Position numbers and translations under genes: made by a program
Notes under the pieces: model-generated
Database searches by the model: none
What the model was told of the DNA's origin: nothing
Seen by the model: only the letters and a program-made list of their open reading frames with translations
Part shown: in pieces, positions 7,002 to 7,302 of the stretch
Numbering within the stretch: position 1 is the first letter of the stretch
Layout of the letters: each line of letters starts with the position of its first letter
DNA from: Comamonadaceae bacterium
Lineage (GTDB): Bacteria; Pseudomonadota; Gammaproteobacteria; Burkholderiales; Burkholderiaceae_C
Assembly: GCA_947469815.1 (NCBI GenBank)
Contig: CANIRI010000118.1
Coordinates: 1-7,302 of the forward strand
Reading direction: 5' to 3'
Length of the DNA: 7,302 nt

Positions 7002-7302
7002 GCATCCGGGTCCGCCACGAAACCAGCTACCACTACGAGCAGCCGGTGCGCCGCAGCGTGCAAACCCTGCGCATCAGCCCGCCGAACAACGCCCGCCAAA
7101 CGGTCCTCCACTGGAAGCTGGATCTACCGGCCCCGGCGCGTGCGTGGGCCGATGGCTTTGGCAACTTGTGCCACACGCTGGTGCTGGACCAGCCACACGA
7201 CAGCATCCTGATTTGCGCACAAGGCGTGGTCGATGTACGCGACGGAGACATCGGCGAAGCCGCCGGACCGATGCCGCTGGAGGTTTTTCTACGCCCCACC
7301 GC
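6998..7302 (+). CDS. Transglutaminase-like protein, N-terminal part (partial)
   Basis: An open frame begins at ATG 6998 inside the alpha-E stop (ATGA) and runs off the right edge, about 101 residues. It starts MSIRVRHETSYHYEQPVRRS, followed by QTLRISPP, a VLHWKLDLPAPA strand and WADGFGNLCHTLVLDQPH. This is the N-terminal beta-rich domain (Bact_transglu_N) of transglutaminase/protease-like proteins. The Cys-His-Asp catalytic domain lies outside the window and cannot be checked. Bacterial members more often act as peptide or isopeptide hydrolases than as cross-linkers. In this gene set it is thought to undo or trim the product of the ATP-grasp partner. The overlap with alpha-E indicates translation from the same message. 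Confidence 0.88.
   Translation, partial: MSIRVRHETSYHYEQPVRRSVQTLRISPPNNARQTVLHWKLDLPAPARAWADGFGNLCHTLVLDQPHDSILICAQGVVDVRDGDIGEAAGPMPLEVFLRPT

Noticed and set aside
1..7302. tRNA/rRNA genes, insertion sequences, CRISPR arrays, attachment sites
   Set aside because: No cloverleaf, transposase frame, terminal inverted repeats or spaced direct repeats were seen on either strand.

Overview
The window looks like chromosomal DNA from a betaproteobacterium. Its GC-rich codon use and the trpA-accD junction followed by yggT and lysS suggest Burkholderiales, most likely Comamonadaceae (Rhodoferax/Polaromonas-like). The placement is inferred from protein style and gene order, not from a search. There are seven protein genes, two of them cut by the window edges. 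I see no RNA genes, mobile elements or CRISPR arrays. Coding density is high and no gene-free stretch exceeds about 150 bases.

Left part (1-3245): the 3' end of trpA runs into accD (acetyl-CoA carboxylase carboxyltransferase beta subunit) across a 10-base gap. Convergent to accD is yggT, a small integral membrane protein gene. It is divergent from lysS (class II lysyl-tRNA synthetase). The 134-base yggT/lysS divide holds weak promoter candidates and a perfect 9-bp inverted repeat that covers the yggT start codon.

Middle (3269-4480, minus strand): a complete D-mannonate dehydratase of the enolase superfamily. Every catalytic and metal-binding position I remember for the characterised ManD enzyme is present at the same residue number. 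It stands alone, with no other hexuronate genes in view.

Right part (4481-7302, plus strand): the most interesting region. A tightly overlapping operon encodes a circularly permuted ATP-grasp protein, an alpha-E protein and the start of a transglutaminase-like protein. This is the set that comparative genomics has proposed as a peptide/amide ligation-and-cleavage system. In many bacteria it sits beside the proteasome-like protease Anbu. The 149-base leader contains a textbook sigma-54 -24/-12 element (4561-4576). Seven bases upstream is a perfect dyad matching the NtrC consensus TGCAC-N7-GTGCA (4537-4553). A 7-bp GC hairpin lies at the predicted 5' end of the transcript. Together these predict that this poorly understood amidoligase-type operon is switched on by nitrogen limitation. 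That regulatory prediction is the main finding.
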